Assembly: GCA_018673915.1 (NCBI GenBank)
Contig: JABHBK010000008.1
Span: forward strand, 1-64,000
Origin: Nitrospina sp.
Lineage (GTDB): Bacteria > Nitrospinota > Nitrospinia > Nitrospinales > VA-1
Direction of reading: 5' to 3'
Length of the DNA stretch: 64,000 nt
Position 1 is the first letter of the stretch. Every line of letters begins with the position of its first letter. This document shows, one piece after another, positions 44,652 through 53,764 of this stretch. The notes under the pieces are model-generated. The model was not told the DNA's origin. It ran no database searches and saw only the letters and a program-made list of their open reading frames with translations. A program made the position numbers and the translations under genes.

Positions 44652-46964
44652 TTGTTTTCAAGTTTTTCTGATAAACCCAAGTCCTCCAACACTTTTTTGA
44701 TCGCCGTCTTGGGTGCTATTTTTCTTGTAGCGGTAATGGCTATTCCTACCCGAGTCACCGGGTGGTTTGATGGTCTTCCCTGGGTTGGTCCTGTTGAAAC
44801 TTTAGCAACCTTTGTTCTCTCGCCCTTTTTAATAATTTTGGGTCGCCGGTTTCTTTCTTTACGGCGGCCAGTAATTTTCCTTTCAGTACTACTCGTTTTG
44901 AAATTAGTCATGTTTGTCGGTGCTCCAGCCAGTGGATGGTTGGTCAAGGTTTTTCCTGGCATGACATTAGATGAAGTAAAGCAAAACGGATGGCATCCAG
45001 GAATGTTTGAGGCGATTACATCTGGAGAATGGGTTAAAACTTATGCGACCAGTTGGAATGAAAATGCTTCGGGAATACTGCAAGCTCCCTGGACTGATAA
45101 AAAGCAGTTTCCTATGGATTGGTTCCTGCCTCATAGCGTAGTCCCAAATAAATTATTAGAACAATTCGATGCAATTAATCCTTGGATGCATATCAATGGA
45201 GCTGCTTATTTGCCCAAGGATTCTAGACTGGTTGTAGTTGCTCAGGGTATAGTTGCGGGTACTTTGGAATCCGTTTCCACAACTGGAGAAAAACTTGCAA
45301 TACCTGTAGCTAAGGATTTTAAGGAGGCGAGTGAATTAGCGGTGCATGGCCCGAAAGGTGGGGGCTGGTCTGTCAACGGAAAATTACAGTTCCAGGGTAC
45401 GGACTGGTCCATTGTTCCTGTCCTGGTTGACGTGGATGGCACCGTGAGTTCGGATTTAGGTCGATGGGCCCTTTGGCAGGGCCCGTCTGCACTATCAATG
45501 TCTTCAGCAGCAAAGTCATTTTACCATTATTCAAACTGGGTTATTGATATTGGTATTACCCTGTTTTTCGCTTTCTGGGGCGGTTGGACTGCACGATTCC
45601 TGACTCAAAAGAAGATTCTCTCACTGTCGTTAGGTGTAACCAGCCTTCTGGTAATTGTTTTCTCTTTTGTTTTGGGACCGCTTCTGGATCATGTTGTCGG
45701 AATGGTCAGTGACCTCAGAAATATTCTTTTAGGTTCTGATCTTGTCCAAATGGGTGATATTAATAAAATTTATCATCTTGGGTTTTCGATTGTTATTGTT
45801 AGTGCGGGTTTTCTTTTCTGGATGTTCTGGAAAAAAGATTTCCAAAACTTTTCTTCAGAGCGGATTGGGCTAACAGTATTTTTGCTTTATGGCCCAGCAA
45901 TACTCATCTTTTTTTCCTATAAATGGTTTCCTCAAATCGGACATTGGGCCTTGTGGTCCCAGGGAGATGATTGGACTTCTTATCAAATATTTGCCCGAAA
46001 AATTATTGTAGATGGCGAGTGGCTTAAAGCTGGGGAAGGTGTTTTTTTGATGCAGCCTCTCTATCGATATTTTGTAGGAATCTATCATTGGTTGTTTGGG
46101 CAGAGTGCATTTGTCCAGCGTCTGGCAGATGTGTGGTGCATCCTTGGAGCAACTCTTCTTATTTCAAGCTTGATCGTGAACCTTAGAATGATGACTATCA
46201 TCGGTTTTCTCATCAGTGTTGCATATCTGATGATCAATTTTATTGGGACTTTCAGGTACCGTATTGGCGAAGGTTTGATTGAAAATCATGCAATGATTTT
46301 TATGATGCTGGCGGCCTGGTTTATGTTTTTAGCTCGCAAGGGCGGGACCAGAAAAGTTCTTCTGGCAACTCTTTTGGGTATATTGGGTTATTGGCTACGG
46401 CAGGATCATTTAGGTGCTATTGCAGGATTGGCTCTTTTAGTTCTTGAACCTGCCGAGGGCCCTACCGACGGTTGGAAAGGATATTGGAATCGGTTGAAAC
46501 AACGATGGAAACCACTGACCTTGTATTGGGGAGGTGGAATTATCAGCGTTCTCTTGGTTTGGTGTCGGAACTGGTTGCTGGGGGGAGATTTTTATTTTAC
46601 CCAGTTGAACCATCCAAATTTTGCTGCAACCTCGTCTTCCCCATTTCCAGGAAGCTTTTATATCATCCTTACTGGAAATGTATGGCCCACTTTTCCCAAT
46701 ATTGCAGGGTTTATTGTGACTATAGGGACGATTATGGGTTTGCTGGCAATGGTCTGGCGCCCTAAGCCATTAGTGAACTTCCCCTTAAGTTTAGGGATTA
46801 TTTTATTTGGTCTACTACTCCCCTATGTTTTTATTTGGAATTGGGTTTATGAACCTCGTTACAGCATTCACCTTTTACCATTAGCCCTTTTAGTATGGGC
46901 GATCTTTTTGAATTCATATTTGAAAGATTTAATATCTCCTGAACGCATCTCGTGTTTTAAGTAA
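44652..46964 (+). CDS. Large multi-pass membrane protein, GT39-like
   Basis: A 770-residue protein with at least twelve hydrophobic helices. Residues 100-280 form a soluble periplasmic insertion, and the second half has GDDW (about 436-439) followed by LMQPLYRYFVGIYHWLFG, resembling the acidic loop of GT-C/PMT-like glycosyltransferases. The apparent start is TTG 44652 without a good ribosome-binding site, so the true start is uncertain. Two small membrane proteins follow without gap, suggesting an assembly. Confidence 0.7.
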   Translation: MFSSFSDKPKSSNTFLIAVLGAIFLVAVMAIPTRVTGWFDGLPWVGPVETLATFVLSPFLIILGRRFLSLRRPVIFLSVLLVLKLVMFVGAPASGWLVKVFPGMTLDEVKQNGWHPGMFEAITSGEWVKTYATSWNENASGILQAPWTDKKQFPMDWFLPHSVVPNKLLEQFDAINPWMHINGAAYLPKDSRLVVVAQGIVAGTLESVSTTGEKLAIPVAKDFKEASELAVHGPKGGGWSVNGKLQFQGTDWSIVPVLVDVDGTVSSDLGRWALWQGPSALSMSSAAKSFYHYSNWVIDIGITLFFAFWGGWTARFLTQKKILSLSLGVTSLLVIVFSFVLGPLLDHVVGMVSDLRNILLGSDLVQMGDINKIYHLGFSIVIVSAGFLFWMFWKKDFQNFSSERIGLTVFLLYGPAILIFFSYKWFPQIGHWALWSQGDDWTSYQIFARKIIVDGEWLKAGEGVFLMQPLYRYFVGIYHWLFGQSAFVQRLADVWCILGATLLISSLIVNLRMMTIIGFLISVAYLMINFIGTFRYRIGEGLIENHAMIFMMLAAWFMFLARKGGTRKVLLATLLGILGYWLRQDHLGAIAGLALLVLEPAEGPTDGWKGYWNRLKQRWKPLTLYWGGGIISVLLVWCRNWLLGGDFYFTQLNHPNFAATSSSPFPGSFYIILTGNVWPTFPNIAGFIVTIGTIMGLLAMVWRPKPLVNFPLSLGIILFGLLLPYVFIWNWVYEPRYSIHLLPLALLVWAIFLNSYLKDLISPERISCFK

Positions 46965-47270
46965 ATGGATACAAAAGTAAATTTAATGGGGGTTCTGTTA
47001 TGGTCTCTGGTTTTGACTGTTGTCTGGTTTTCTTACACCGGAATTAAATATATGGACAATGAAAAACTGAAGAACTCGTGTGATAAGTATAAATATGTAC
47101 CTCAAAATATACCCGATTCCCAGTTAAGTCAGGTTTTAAAGGATTTGAATGAGCTGCGGTCATCCCAAGGTGATACAAGCTTGCAATGGGTTGATTCCTG
47201 CACAGGTTTGATTATGGTTGAAATGAAAAGTCGTAGTTTCGAAAAGAATTTTCAGGGATCACAAAAATGA
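46965..47270 (+). CDS. Small single-span membrane protein
   Basis: A 101-residue protein whose ATG directly follows the stop of the 770-residue membrane protein. It has one N-terminal helix (about 8-26) and a periplasmic domain with two cysteines (39 and 79) that may form a disulfide. It overlaps the next gene by 4 bp. The family is unknown. Confidence 0.68.
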   Translation: MDTKVNLMGVLLWSLVLTVVWFSYTGIKYMDNEKLKNSCDKYKYVPQNIPDSQLSQVLKDLNELRSSQGDTSLQWVDSCTGLIMVEMKSRSFEKNFQGSQK

Positions 47271-47485
47271 AATTTACTAGTCGAAATATTGTCATAATTG
47301 TATCGCTGATATTATCTTACGCCATTATCTACTCAACGGCAGATTACTTGCCTGACATTTTTTATTCCCTGTTGGGAGTTCGCGTGGCGGAGGGGTTTTT
47401 TACCAAGTACAAGTTCCCTGTAGGTATTTTGGCATTGTTACTATTCCCCATATTAACCTGGCTTAAAAATAAATTTATTCTGTAA
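47267..47485 (+). CDS. Small two-helix membrane protein
   Basis: A 72-residue protein with two hydrophobic helices (about 7-27 and 48-68), coupled to the previous gene by an ATGA overlap. It is probably a small partner of the large GT39-like protein. Confidence 0.62.
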   Translation: MKFTSRNIVIIVSLILSYAIIYSTADYLPDIFYSLLGVRVAEGFFTKYKFPVGILALLLFPILTWLKNKFIL

Positions 47486-47648
47486 CGGTTTGTGTTGAGC
47501 AGTTATAGGTTGAGTTTGAAATCACCACAATTATTTCTTTGTTGGCGGTGCCATCTGTTTCTTGGGAAAAATTTTTTTCACTACTTTCTGTTTAAATGTG
47601 GTGCAATAGAATGAAGAGTGGCAATAAACCTCACAAAGGGTTTGAGTG

Positions 47649-48020
47649 ATGATAAAACTGAAAGGGTTGGTTTTTCTTTTCCTGATACTGGCGTCGGCAC
47701 CTGTTTATGCGGATGATTTTCAGGATGGGCAGAATGCCTATAGGCGCGGCGATTATAGAATTGCCTTTGAGAAATTTAATTCTTTGGCGGAACAGGGAAA
47801 CCCACAAGCTCAATGGCTGTTGTCTGGATTATATGCCAGAGGTATGGGAGTTGCTCGTGACTACGTGGAAGCCCTTAAGTGGTCAGCCATTTCAGGGGCA
47901 AATGGAGTTGAAATTGCAATTATCGGCAGGGATATGCTTCAGAAACAAATGGCTTCCGGCCAAATAAACGAAGCGTATGCCCTGGCCAGAGAATGGATGC
48001 GAGAATTTAATAATAAGTAG
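47649..48020 (+). CDS. Short secreted Sel1-type protein
   Basis: A 123-residue protein with a signal peptide (about 1-21, VYA-DD) nearly identical in style to that of the 25143-26129 Sel1 protein, and one or two Sel1 units (AQWLLSGLYARGMGVARDYVEALKW, split by a spacer). AAGGG lies 9 nt before ATG 47649; an in-frame GTG just upstream is less likely. Confidence 0.8.
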   Translation: MIKLKGLVFLFLILASAPVYADDFQDGQNAYRRGDYRIAFEKFNSLAEQGNPQAQWLLSGLYARGMGVARDYVEALKWSAISGANGVEIAIIGRDMLQKQMASGQINEAYALAREWMREFNNK

Positions 48021-48117
48021 TCTTATATATAAATTCGTCTGGTAAATATAAAACAAAGAAGTACCAGAAAAATTATTTCCAAAGGTGAGGCTATTCTGTT
48101 TGATGGAGTCGGTTCTA

Positions 48118-48630
48118 ATGAAGAGAATGAGTAAAGTGAAAAATATAATTTTTATTATTATTGGGGTCGTTTTATTTGGCTGTGCTAGCCAACCCAAAAG
48201 AATTATAGAAACAGAATCAGGCCGGCCGGAAATAATTATAAAAACTACCAACATGGATGTTGTTAGATCTTTGTTGACCTCAAACATGGGGGAGGAAGAA
48301 TGGAATTATTTTCTAATAGATAATTCTGAACATAACCTGACTTTTGCCCGGCAAGTTAAGGCAGGGGAAGAGGCAGACAAAGCCCAGGAAATGGTCGGTA
48401 CTCATTTTGGCACCATACCTGAAAGGGTCGTTGTATTTAATATTATGAGAATACAGGACACCATCAAGACGATTGCTTATCCTTCGCTAATGAGCCTAAA
48501 CGGATTTGGAAAAACCAAACAAGTGGGCTTGGAAAATTATATTCCCATATTTAATGCCCTGCAAGAACTGCTGATTTCAACCAAGAGCAAAATTGAAAGT
48601 GACCTCATGCTAAACCTGATACCGCAGTAA
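48118..48630 (+). CDS. Lipoprotein of unknown function
   Basis: A 170-residue protein with a lipobox LFGC (Cys22) after a hydrophobic signal. I start it at ATG 48118 because GGAG lies 9 nt upstream; ATGs at 48103 and 48127 are possible. The mature part is soluble, with mixed alpha/beta character and no recognised domain. Confidence 0.75.
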   Translation: MKRMSKVKNIIFIIIGVVLFGCASQPKRIIETESGRPEIIIKTTNMDVVRSLLTSNMGEEEWNYFLIDNSEHNLTFARQVKAGEEADKAQEMVGTHFGTIPERVVVFNIMRIQDTIKTIAYPSLMSLNGFGKTKQVGLENYIPIFNALQELLISTKSKIESDLMLNLIPQ

Positions 48631-48739
48631 TGTGGATTTAGCGGGAAGGATAGATTGAGTTAAACGCCAACTTGTTGTGCTCCATACAGTTTAAAGTCTG
48701 AGCCTTCCGGCTCCTGGTTTCTTTAAAAAGAATAGATAA

Positions 48740-48862
48740 ATGAATGATTGGAAACCGAAGCAATCTAGACAAGCTAAGATCAAATGGTGGTTCTGGCTTC
48801 TGTTAGCTATTTTTTGTTTCGGTATATGGTTCGCCCATCAAAGCATTCATCAAATGCGATAA
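48740..48862 (+). CDS. Tiny single-span membrane protein
   Basis: A 40-residue open frame with a basic N-terminus (about 1-14) and one aromatic-rich helix WWFWLLLAIFCFGIWFA. The ribosome-binding site is weak. A strong terminator follows 14 bp later, supporting a real short transcription unit. Confidence 0.45.
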   Translation: MNDWKPKQSRQAKIKWWFWLLLAIFCFGIWFAHQSIHQMR

Positions 48863-48875
48863 CAATGCTATTTCT

Positions 48876-48912
48876 AGCCGGGGCCTCGAAAGGGGCTCTG
48901 GTTGTTTTTTTT
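48876..48912 (+). terminator. Strong terminator with GAAA tetraloop
   Basis: A fully paired 12-bp stem (AGCCGGGGCCTC with GGGGCTCTGGTT, four G-T pairs) closed by a GAAA (GNRA) tetraloop, followed by G and eight T residues. Confidence 0.9.
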
Positions 48913-48952
48913 GGACTATTGATATTTGTAAAACTTATAAGGTGATAATTTT

Positions 48953-49567
48953 ATGATTAAAGAAATCCTGCATAATATATATAGTTGGAGCGAATATTGT
49001 GAAGAAAAAAACCTGAATTTTAATGGTTACTTGGTAATTGGAAAAGACGAATCGGTTTTTATTGATCCCCCTAGTTTAGAAAGCAATGATGAAGAAGAGT
49101 TAAGGAATATTATGGCTAGACATTCTTCCTGCCCGTTAAAAGGAGTTTTGTTGACAAATGTTCATCATGAAAGAGCTAGTAATTTATTAAAGAAACGGTT
49201 TTCTGTCCCGGTATGGGTGAATGAGCAGGATAAGGAAGGACTAGAAGTTTCAGCAGACAATACCTTTTTGGGAGGAGATATATTGTTTTGCGGTATTCAA
49301 GCAATTCAATTGGAGGATCAAAAATCACTAGGAGAAACCGCTTTTTATTTGAAGGACCAAAAAGTCATGCTCGTAGGAGATGCCCTGATTGGCAAAGTTC
49401 CCGGTGAGGTAAACATGTTACCACCAGAAAAATTCAAGGACCCTATTAGAGCAAAAGCCGGTTTGCAAAATCTAATGAGTTATGAATTTGAAACTTTGTT
49501 AGTGGGAGATGGCGTATCCATTTTAAAAGGTGCAAAAGCGGTGGTGGAAAAATTCCTTGCCTCCTGA
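48953..49567 (+). CDS. Metallo-beta-lactamase-fold protein with degenerate metal site
   Basis: A 204-residue protein with an MBL-type layout: YLVIGKDESVFIDPP (about 26-40), LLTNVHHERAS at about 66-76 where HxHxDH is expected, and LVGDALIGKVPG (about 141-152) for the later aspartate-containing GD motif. The replaced HxHxDH means that the usual two-metal site cannot form, so it may be catalytically dead or bind one metal. AAGGTGA precedes the ATG. Confidence 0.75.
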   Translation: MIKEILHNIYSWSEYCEEKNLNFNGYLVIGKDESVFIDPPSLESNDEEELRNIMARHSSCPLKGVLLTNVHHERASNLLKKRFSVPVWVNEQDKEGLEVSADNTFLGGDILFCGIQAIQLEDQKSLGETAFYLKDQKVMLVGDALIGKVPGEVNMLPPEKFKDPIRAKAGLQNLMSYEFETLLVGDGVSILKGAKAVVEKFLAS

Positions 49568-49579
49568 GAAAGTGACCCT

Positions 49580-50410
49580 CCAACCTGATATACTCCACAC
49601 AGTGGCGAAAGCACTTGAACCACTTGGAAATACGTCTACTCCGCCACTCTGAGCTACACTTTGAGTCACGTTCCCACCTATAGTGAGCGGATGGTTGGAT
49701 GCCGAAGAGTCGAGAAAAGAATTACCCGTACCATCTCCATGAAGCAATAGCTTGGTGAATGCATCTCCCTGGGCTGGAGGAGGGGCAATAATTTCACTCA
49801 GAGAAATAAACCCTTCCGAAAACCCCTGGGCGTTTACCAGTTTCACTCTATGGTGTCCTGCGGTACGACCGATTCCGGTTGGAGGAGTGACGATGACCTG
49901 TTGTTCGCCAGTGAGAACAGCTTGAGCATCTATGGTGTACGTTTCTTTGCCAGCTTTGACCGTTGATATAATTGTAGCAGGGTCCGCAAACAAACCTGTG
50001 CCGCGGATAAAGATACCAGAAACTCCTGGACTAATTTCCAGCTCTTCGGCAAAAGTGATTTCCACCCCATCGGCACTGTCTTCAACGCTACCTCCACCGC
50101 CTCCGGTTGAAGAGATGGTGACCTGATTGGTTCCTGGTGTTACGGTGATTCCTGTCCCGGCAACAATTTTGCTATCGAGAAATCCCGGTGCCGTGTCTCC
50201 TGAAGAAGCTTTAACCTTGTCGTCATCAATATCACTAAAGTTAGTGATGGTCTCTGTCCCAAGTGTGAGGTTGGTGAATTCTCCCGTACTCGGAGTAGTA
50301 GCACCAATGGGCACCCCATCTATGGTTGGTATCACTATTTGCGCCCCTGCATTTTGTGAAACCAGTAAAAAGCTTATTAACGTGACTGCTGTTAAGAATT
50401 TCCGCTTTAT
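49580..50410 (-). pseudogene. Decayed secreted LamG-domain protein
   Basis: Reading the minus strand from 50410, the frame starts with ATA and encodes a signal peptide (KRKFLTAVTLISFLLVSQNAG) and then IPTIDGVPIGATTPSTG, typical of tail-fibre or adhesin-like repeats. It reaches YTKLLLHFDG-like FTKLLLHGDG, the N-terminus of a LamG domain with DSSASNHPLTIGG, then stops abruptly, and the last 30 residues are unrelated and run antisense into the metallo-beta-lactamase gene. The only non-rare start in frame is GTG 50335, which would cut off the signal peptide. A lost start and a truncated domain suggest a pseudogene. Confidence 0.65.
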
Positions 50411-50533
50411 TTAGCCTGGACAAGCGAAATATTATTAAAGCCTGGAAGATATGATAAACCTTTGATTTTTTAATATCTTATGTAATTATTGTATCCAATC
50501 CCACGAATAACCCCTATTAAATTGAAAGAAATA

Positions 50534-50608
50534 TCGGGACGAGAGGATTTGAACCTCCGACCCCTTGACCCCCAGTCAAGTGCGCTAACCAGGCTGCGCT
50601 ACGTCCCG
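50534..50608 (-). tRNA. tRNA-Pro(GGG)
   Basis: Read on the minus strand it folds completely: acceptor CGGGACG/CGTCCCG, D-arm GCGCAGCCTGGTTAGCGC, anticodon stem CTTGA/TCAAG with loop CTGGGGG (anticodon GGG), T-arm GGAGG/CCTCT-type with loop TTCAAAT. A discriminator A follows, and CCA is not encoded. The 5' CGGGRCG sequence is typical of tRNA-Pro. Confidence 0.92.
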
Positions 50609-50916
50609 TTAATTTTCTTTGATTGTAAATCTGGATGTGTAATCTGTCTTGCATAGAATGTGCGGATTTGAAGTGTCTTTCAAAATAGAGGATCGCACTA
50701 GGGATGTCAATAAAATAGGTCAGAATTTGGACTGCGAAACCTGTTTTTTTTGGCCTGATCTTCCTTCTATGTTATTATCTCTAACTCTATGAAAGTTTGA
50801 GAGTTTTTGTCTGTAATCCATAAATGGCCTCTTGGCTCTTTAAGCAGAAAACAGCCAGAAATAAACGGACGAATGAGGGTCCAACAATCTATTTAACGGA
50901 AACTTGCGATATGGGA

Positions 50917-51237
50917 ATGAAAGTGGTCAATGTTCGGGATGCTTTTGAGTTCAATCCTGAAAAGATGAAAAAAATCAGCCTGTTTGATACGGATAATTTC
51001 TTTTGTGATATATACTGTCTCGAGCCCGGTCAGTTTCAAAAGGTTCACTCCCATGAGGGGTCGGACAAGGTTTATTACGTACTGGAAGGGCAGGGCAAGG
51101 TGACCGTTGGGACGGAAGAAAAAGTGCTTTCGCAAAACGAAATCACTTTGGCTCCATCTGGTGAAGATCACGGTCTTGTGAATCACACCGATGACAAACT
51201 AGTCCTATTGGTTTTTATGGCACCCAAACCCCGCTAG
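50917..51237 (+). CDS. Small cupin-domain protein
   Basis: A protein of about 106 residues with a single cupin barrel: the first motif G-x5-HSHEGSDKVYYVLEGQG and the second motif LAPSGEDHGLVNH, with two histidines, a glutamate-like position and a later histidine for metal binding. I take ATG 50917 (MKVVNVRDAFEF), which matches family length; the frame is open to ATG 50824 without a ribosome-binding site. Possible roles are dioxygenase, isomerase or sensor. Confidence 0.85.
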   Translation: MKVVNVRDAFEFNPEKMKKISLFDTDNFFCDIYCLEPGQFQKVHSHEGSDKVYYVLEGQGKVTVGTEEKVLSQNEITLAPSGEDHGLVNHTDDKLVLLVFMAPKPR

Positions 51238-51372
51238 GCGCGGGGCCAATGTGCCGTAGCTTTATTTGGCGAGCAATGTGTTGTCTCGGCCTAATAAGCT
51301 TTTGCTATTTGCCTCCCTTGCTAAAGGGGGAGTTGCCCATATTTAATTTTGAATTATTAGACGTCCATTAAA

Positions 51373-53148
51373 ATGATTTATCTGGTTTTCCCGACATCCT
51401 GGCATCCATCACAACCCTATTTGAGCTTGCCCAGTCTGAAGGCGTTCCTCAATATGCATGGGGTGCACGATGTTGTTCAGCGTGATCTGGCTATTGAACT
51501 GCTCAATGACCTGTGCACCTGGGAAAAGACCAAACCGCTCTACGAACGAATCATCCGTGAGTTAAACGAGTTAAGCTCTCGTCCCCGACTCACGCAGCCG
51601 GAAGCAGAAAAATTTAACAAACTCCGGGAAGCGGAAGAGATTGTCATGGCCTTAAAGGATCAGATTGATTCCGCTGTGGCTTCGCAACGTAGTCAGGAAT
51701 TTTATGAGATCGACCAGTACATGGAAAATCTCAAAATAATGGATGTCTGGCTGGACAATATTCTTGCACCTTATTACCCATCGCAGTTGACAGTTATTGG
51801 TAGCCAGATGCGATTTTCTCCGTATTCCTCGGAAGAGGTGATCGATTCTTTTAATCATCCTGAAGAAAACTTTTTCTATGACCTGTACCAGCAATGGTAT
51901 CTTCCGGGAATCCTCGAAGAAGACATCGACATTCTCGGTATCTCCATCACTTCGGTGGAGCAAATCATTTCCGGATTAACCCTGGCATATTTGGTCAAGC
52001 AGAACCGGCCCGAAATTCATATCACCATCGGGGGAAGCGTTTTCACCAAACTGGTGGATCGCCTTGAGAAAGAAGGTTCGCACCTGTTCAACTTTGTCGA
52101 TAGCTTCGTTGTGCATGAGGGTGAAACACCGCTTCTAAAATTGGTCGAGCATCTTCGTGGCGATGGCGACCTGAGCAAGGTTCCTAACCTGATTTACCGG
52201 CAGGATGGTGAAGTTAAAGTGAATCGACCTTTTGCCAAGGAAGAGCTCAATGCCTTGCCGACTCCGGATTTTGACGGTCTGCCTCTGGACCTTTATCTTG
52301 CCCCGGACCGGGTTCTTCCGGTAATGGGCTCTAGAGGTTGTTATTGGGAGAAATGCGCCTTTTGTTCCATTCCCTTCGATCATATGGAGTTTCATGTTCG
52401 TTACGCCGAGAACGTGGTGAACGATTTTAAAACGTTGCAGGAAAAATATAACTGCAACCATTTCTTCTTCACCGATGAGGCACTCCCCATCAATTTTTTG
52501 AGAACCTTTGCGGCCAAGATTATTGAAGAGAAAGTTGATGTGCAGTGGACGGGCGAGCTCAAATTCGAGAAGAGCCTGCTCAAAGATGATCGAATGGATT
52601 TGTTATACAAATCCGGTTGTCGCAAACTTATTTTTGGTTTGGAGTCTTATAACCAGCGAGTTCTGGATTCCATGAAAAAAGGCGTTGAACTGAGTTGGGT
52701 TGATGATACGGTGGAACGGTGCATCAAACTGGGCATCGCCATGCATTTTTATCTGATCTGCGGGTTTCCGACCGAGACGCGAGAAGAGGTGATGGACTCA
52801 GTCAATTTCGTGCTCAACAACCAACGTTTACTGGATTCTCCCGGATTTTCAGCCATCCTTTCCCAGTTTGACTTAGAGCGCGGTGCGCCCATTGAGAAAA
52901 ACCCAGCCGAATGGGGCCTCAAAAATCTTTACACCCCATCGGAGCATGACTTGAGTCTGGGCTATTCTTATGAAACCACGATAGGTATGAACTCGAAGGA
53001 GATTAATGACCTGTACCAGGAGTTGATCGAAAAACTGGGACGGGAAGTGATGACCTTTCCGCACAACTATTCTCTCTCGGATGGCCTGTTATACCTTGCT
53101 CACCACCAACGCAATTCCCTGACCGAAAGACTAGGCGTTTTAACCTGA
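51373..53148 (+). CDS. B12-binding domain radical SAM enzyme with Cx4Cx2C cluster motif
   Basis: A 591-residue protein. An N-terminal B12-binding-like region (about 1-270, with a helical insertion 50-165; GGSVFT at 220-225, VHEGE at 247-251) is followed by a radical SAM core. The cluster motif is SRGCYWEKCAFC, so cysteines 323, 328 and 331 are spaced Cx4Cx2C instead of Cx3Cx2C. GLESYNQRVLDSMKKG and CGFPTETREE match the B12 radical SAM family. It is separate from the 4-19 kb island and may belong to another pathway. Confidence 0.88.
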   Translation: MIYLVFPTSWHPSQPYLSLPSLKAFLNMHGVHDVVQRDLAIELLNDLCTWEKTKPLYERIIRELNELSSRPRLTQPEAEKFNKLREAEEIVMALKDQIDSAVASQRSQEFYEIDQYMENLKIMDVWLDNILAPYYPSQLTVIGSQMRFSPYSSEEVIDSFNHPEENFFYDLYQQWYLPGILEEDIDILGISITSVEQIISGLTLAYLVKQNRPEIHITIGGSVFTKLVDRLEKEGSHLFNFVDSFVVHEGETPLLKLVEHLRGDGDLSKVPNLIYRQDGEVKVNRPFAKEELNALPTPDFDGLPLDLYLAPDRVLPVMGSRGCYWEKCAFCSIPFDHMEFHVRYAENVVNDFKTLQEKYNCNHFFFTDEALPINFLRTFAAKIIEEKVDVQWTGELKFEKSLLKDDRMDLLYKSGCRKLIFGLESYNQRVLDSMKKGVELSWVDDTVERCIKLGIAMHFYLICGFPTETREEVMDSVNFVLNNQRLLDSPGFSAILSQFDLERGAPIEKNPAEWGLKNLYTPSEHDLSLGYSYETTIGMNSKEINDLYQELIEKLGREVMTFPHNYSLSDGLLYLAHHQRNSLTERLGVLT

Positions 53149-53763
53149 AGGATCACGCCCGGCATTCAATTCCAGTTGCGCATCTTTAAAAATACCAAAA
53201 GAAGACTGCAGGATTAACGCTGCGATGATAACTCCGACTGCCAGGTCGGGCCAGTGAGAACTTGTCCAGGCAACACCGCCAGCAGCAACCAAAACCCCAA
53301 GATTCGCCAATACATCGTTACGCGAGCACAACCAGGCCGAGCGCATATTGATGTCGTCATTTTTGAATCGCAGGAGCAAATAGGCACAGAAAAGGTTTGC
53401 CGCGAGAGCCATTCCACCGATAACTCCCATTGTGGAAGCATCTGGAGTGGCGTGGTAATAGACCCTGTAAATTGCAGAACCCAATATGCCGAGGGCAAAA
53501 ACACTCATGATGAGTCCTTTAAGGATCCCCGCCCGGGTTCGCCAAATTGGATCAAGCTGAATCACGAAAAGAGAAAATCCATATATGACGGAATCTCCTA
53601 GCATATCGAGAGCATCTGCCATGAGCGCGTTGGACTGCGCCAGCCATCCGCCTATGCCTTCGACAAAAAACATAGTGAGGTTGATAAAAAGTACCAGCCA
53701 GAGAATTTTCCGCTTAGAACCCTGCGCGAGCTCTTCTTCCAGATGCGAACAAGAGTCACTCAT
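53140..53763 (-). CDS. Cation diffusion facilitator transporter, short form
   Basis: A 207-residue membrane protein with six helices matching CDF transporters. The metal-site motifs are ALMADALDMLGDS (about 46-58; D-x3-D) and SRNDVLANLG (about 146-155), where the first ligand, usually His, is Ser/Asn. The usual C-terminal cytoplasmic dimerisation domain is missing. It probably exports Zn2+ or a related cation. Its start is 2 bp after the znuB stop, so it is in the metal operon, and it overlaps the convergent radical SAM gene by 9 bp. Confidence 0.82.
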   Translation of the reverse strand: MSDSCSHLEEELAQGSKRKILWLVLFINLTMFFVEGIGGWLAQSNALMADALDMLGDSVIYGFSLFVIQLDPIWRTRAGILKGLIMSVFALGILGSAIYRVYYHATPDASTMGVIGGMALAANLFCAYLLLRFKNDDINMRSAWLCSRNDVLANLGVLVAAGGVAWTSSHWPDLAVGVIIAALILQSSFGIFKDAQLELNAGRDPSG

Positions 53764-53764
53764 A

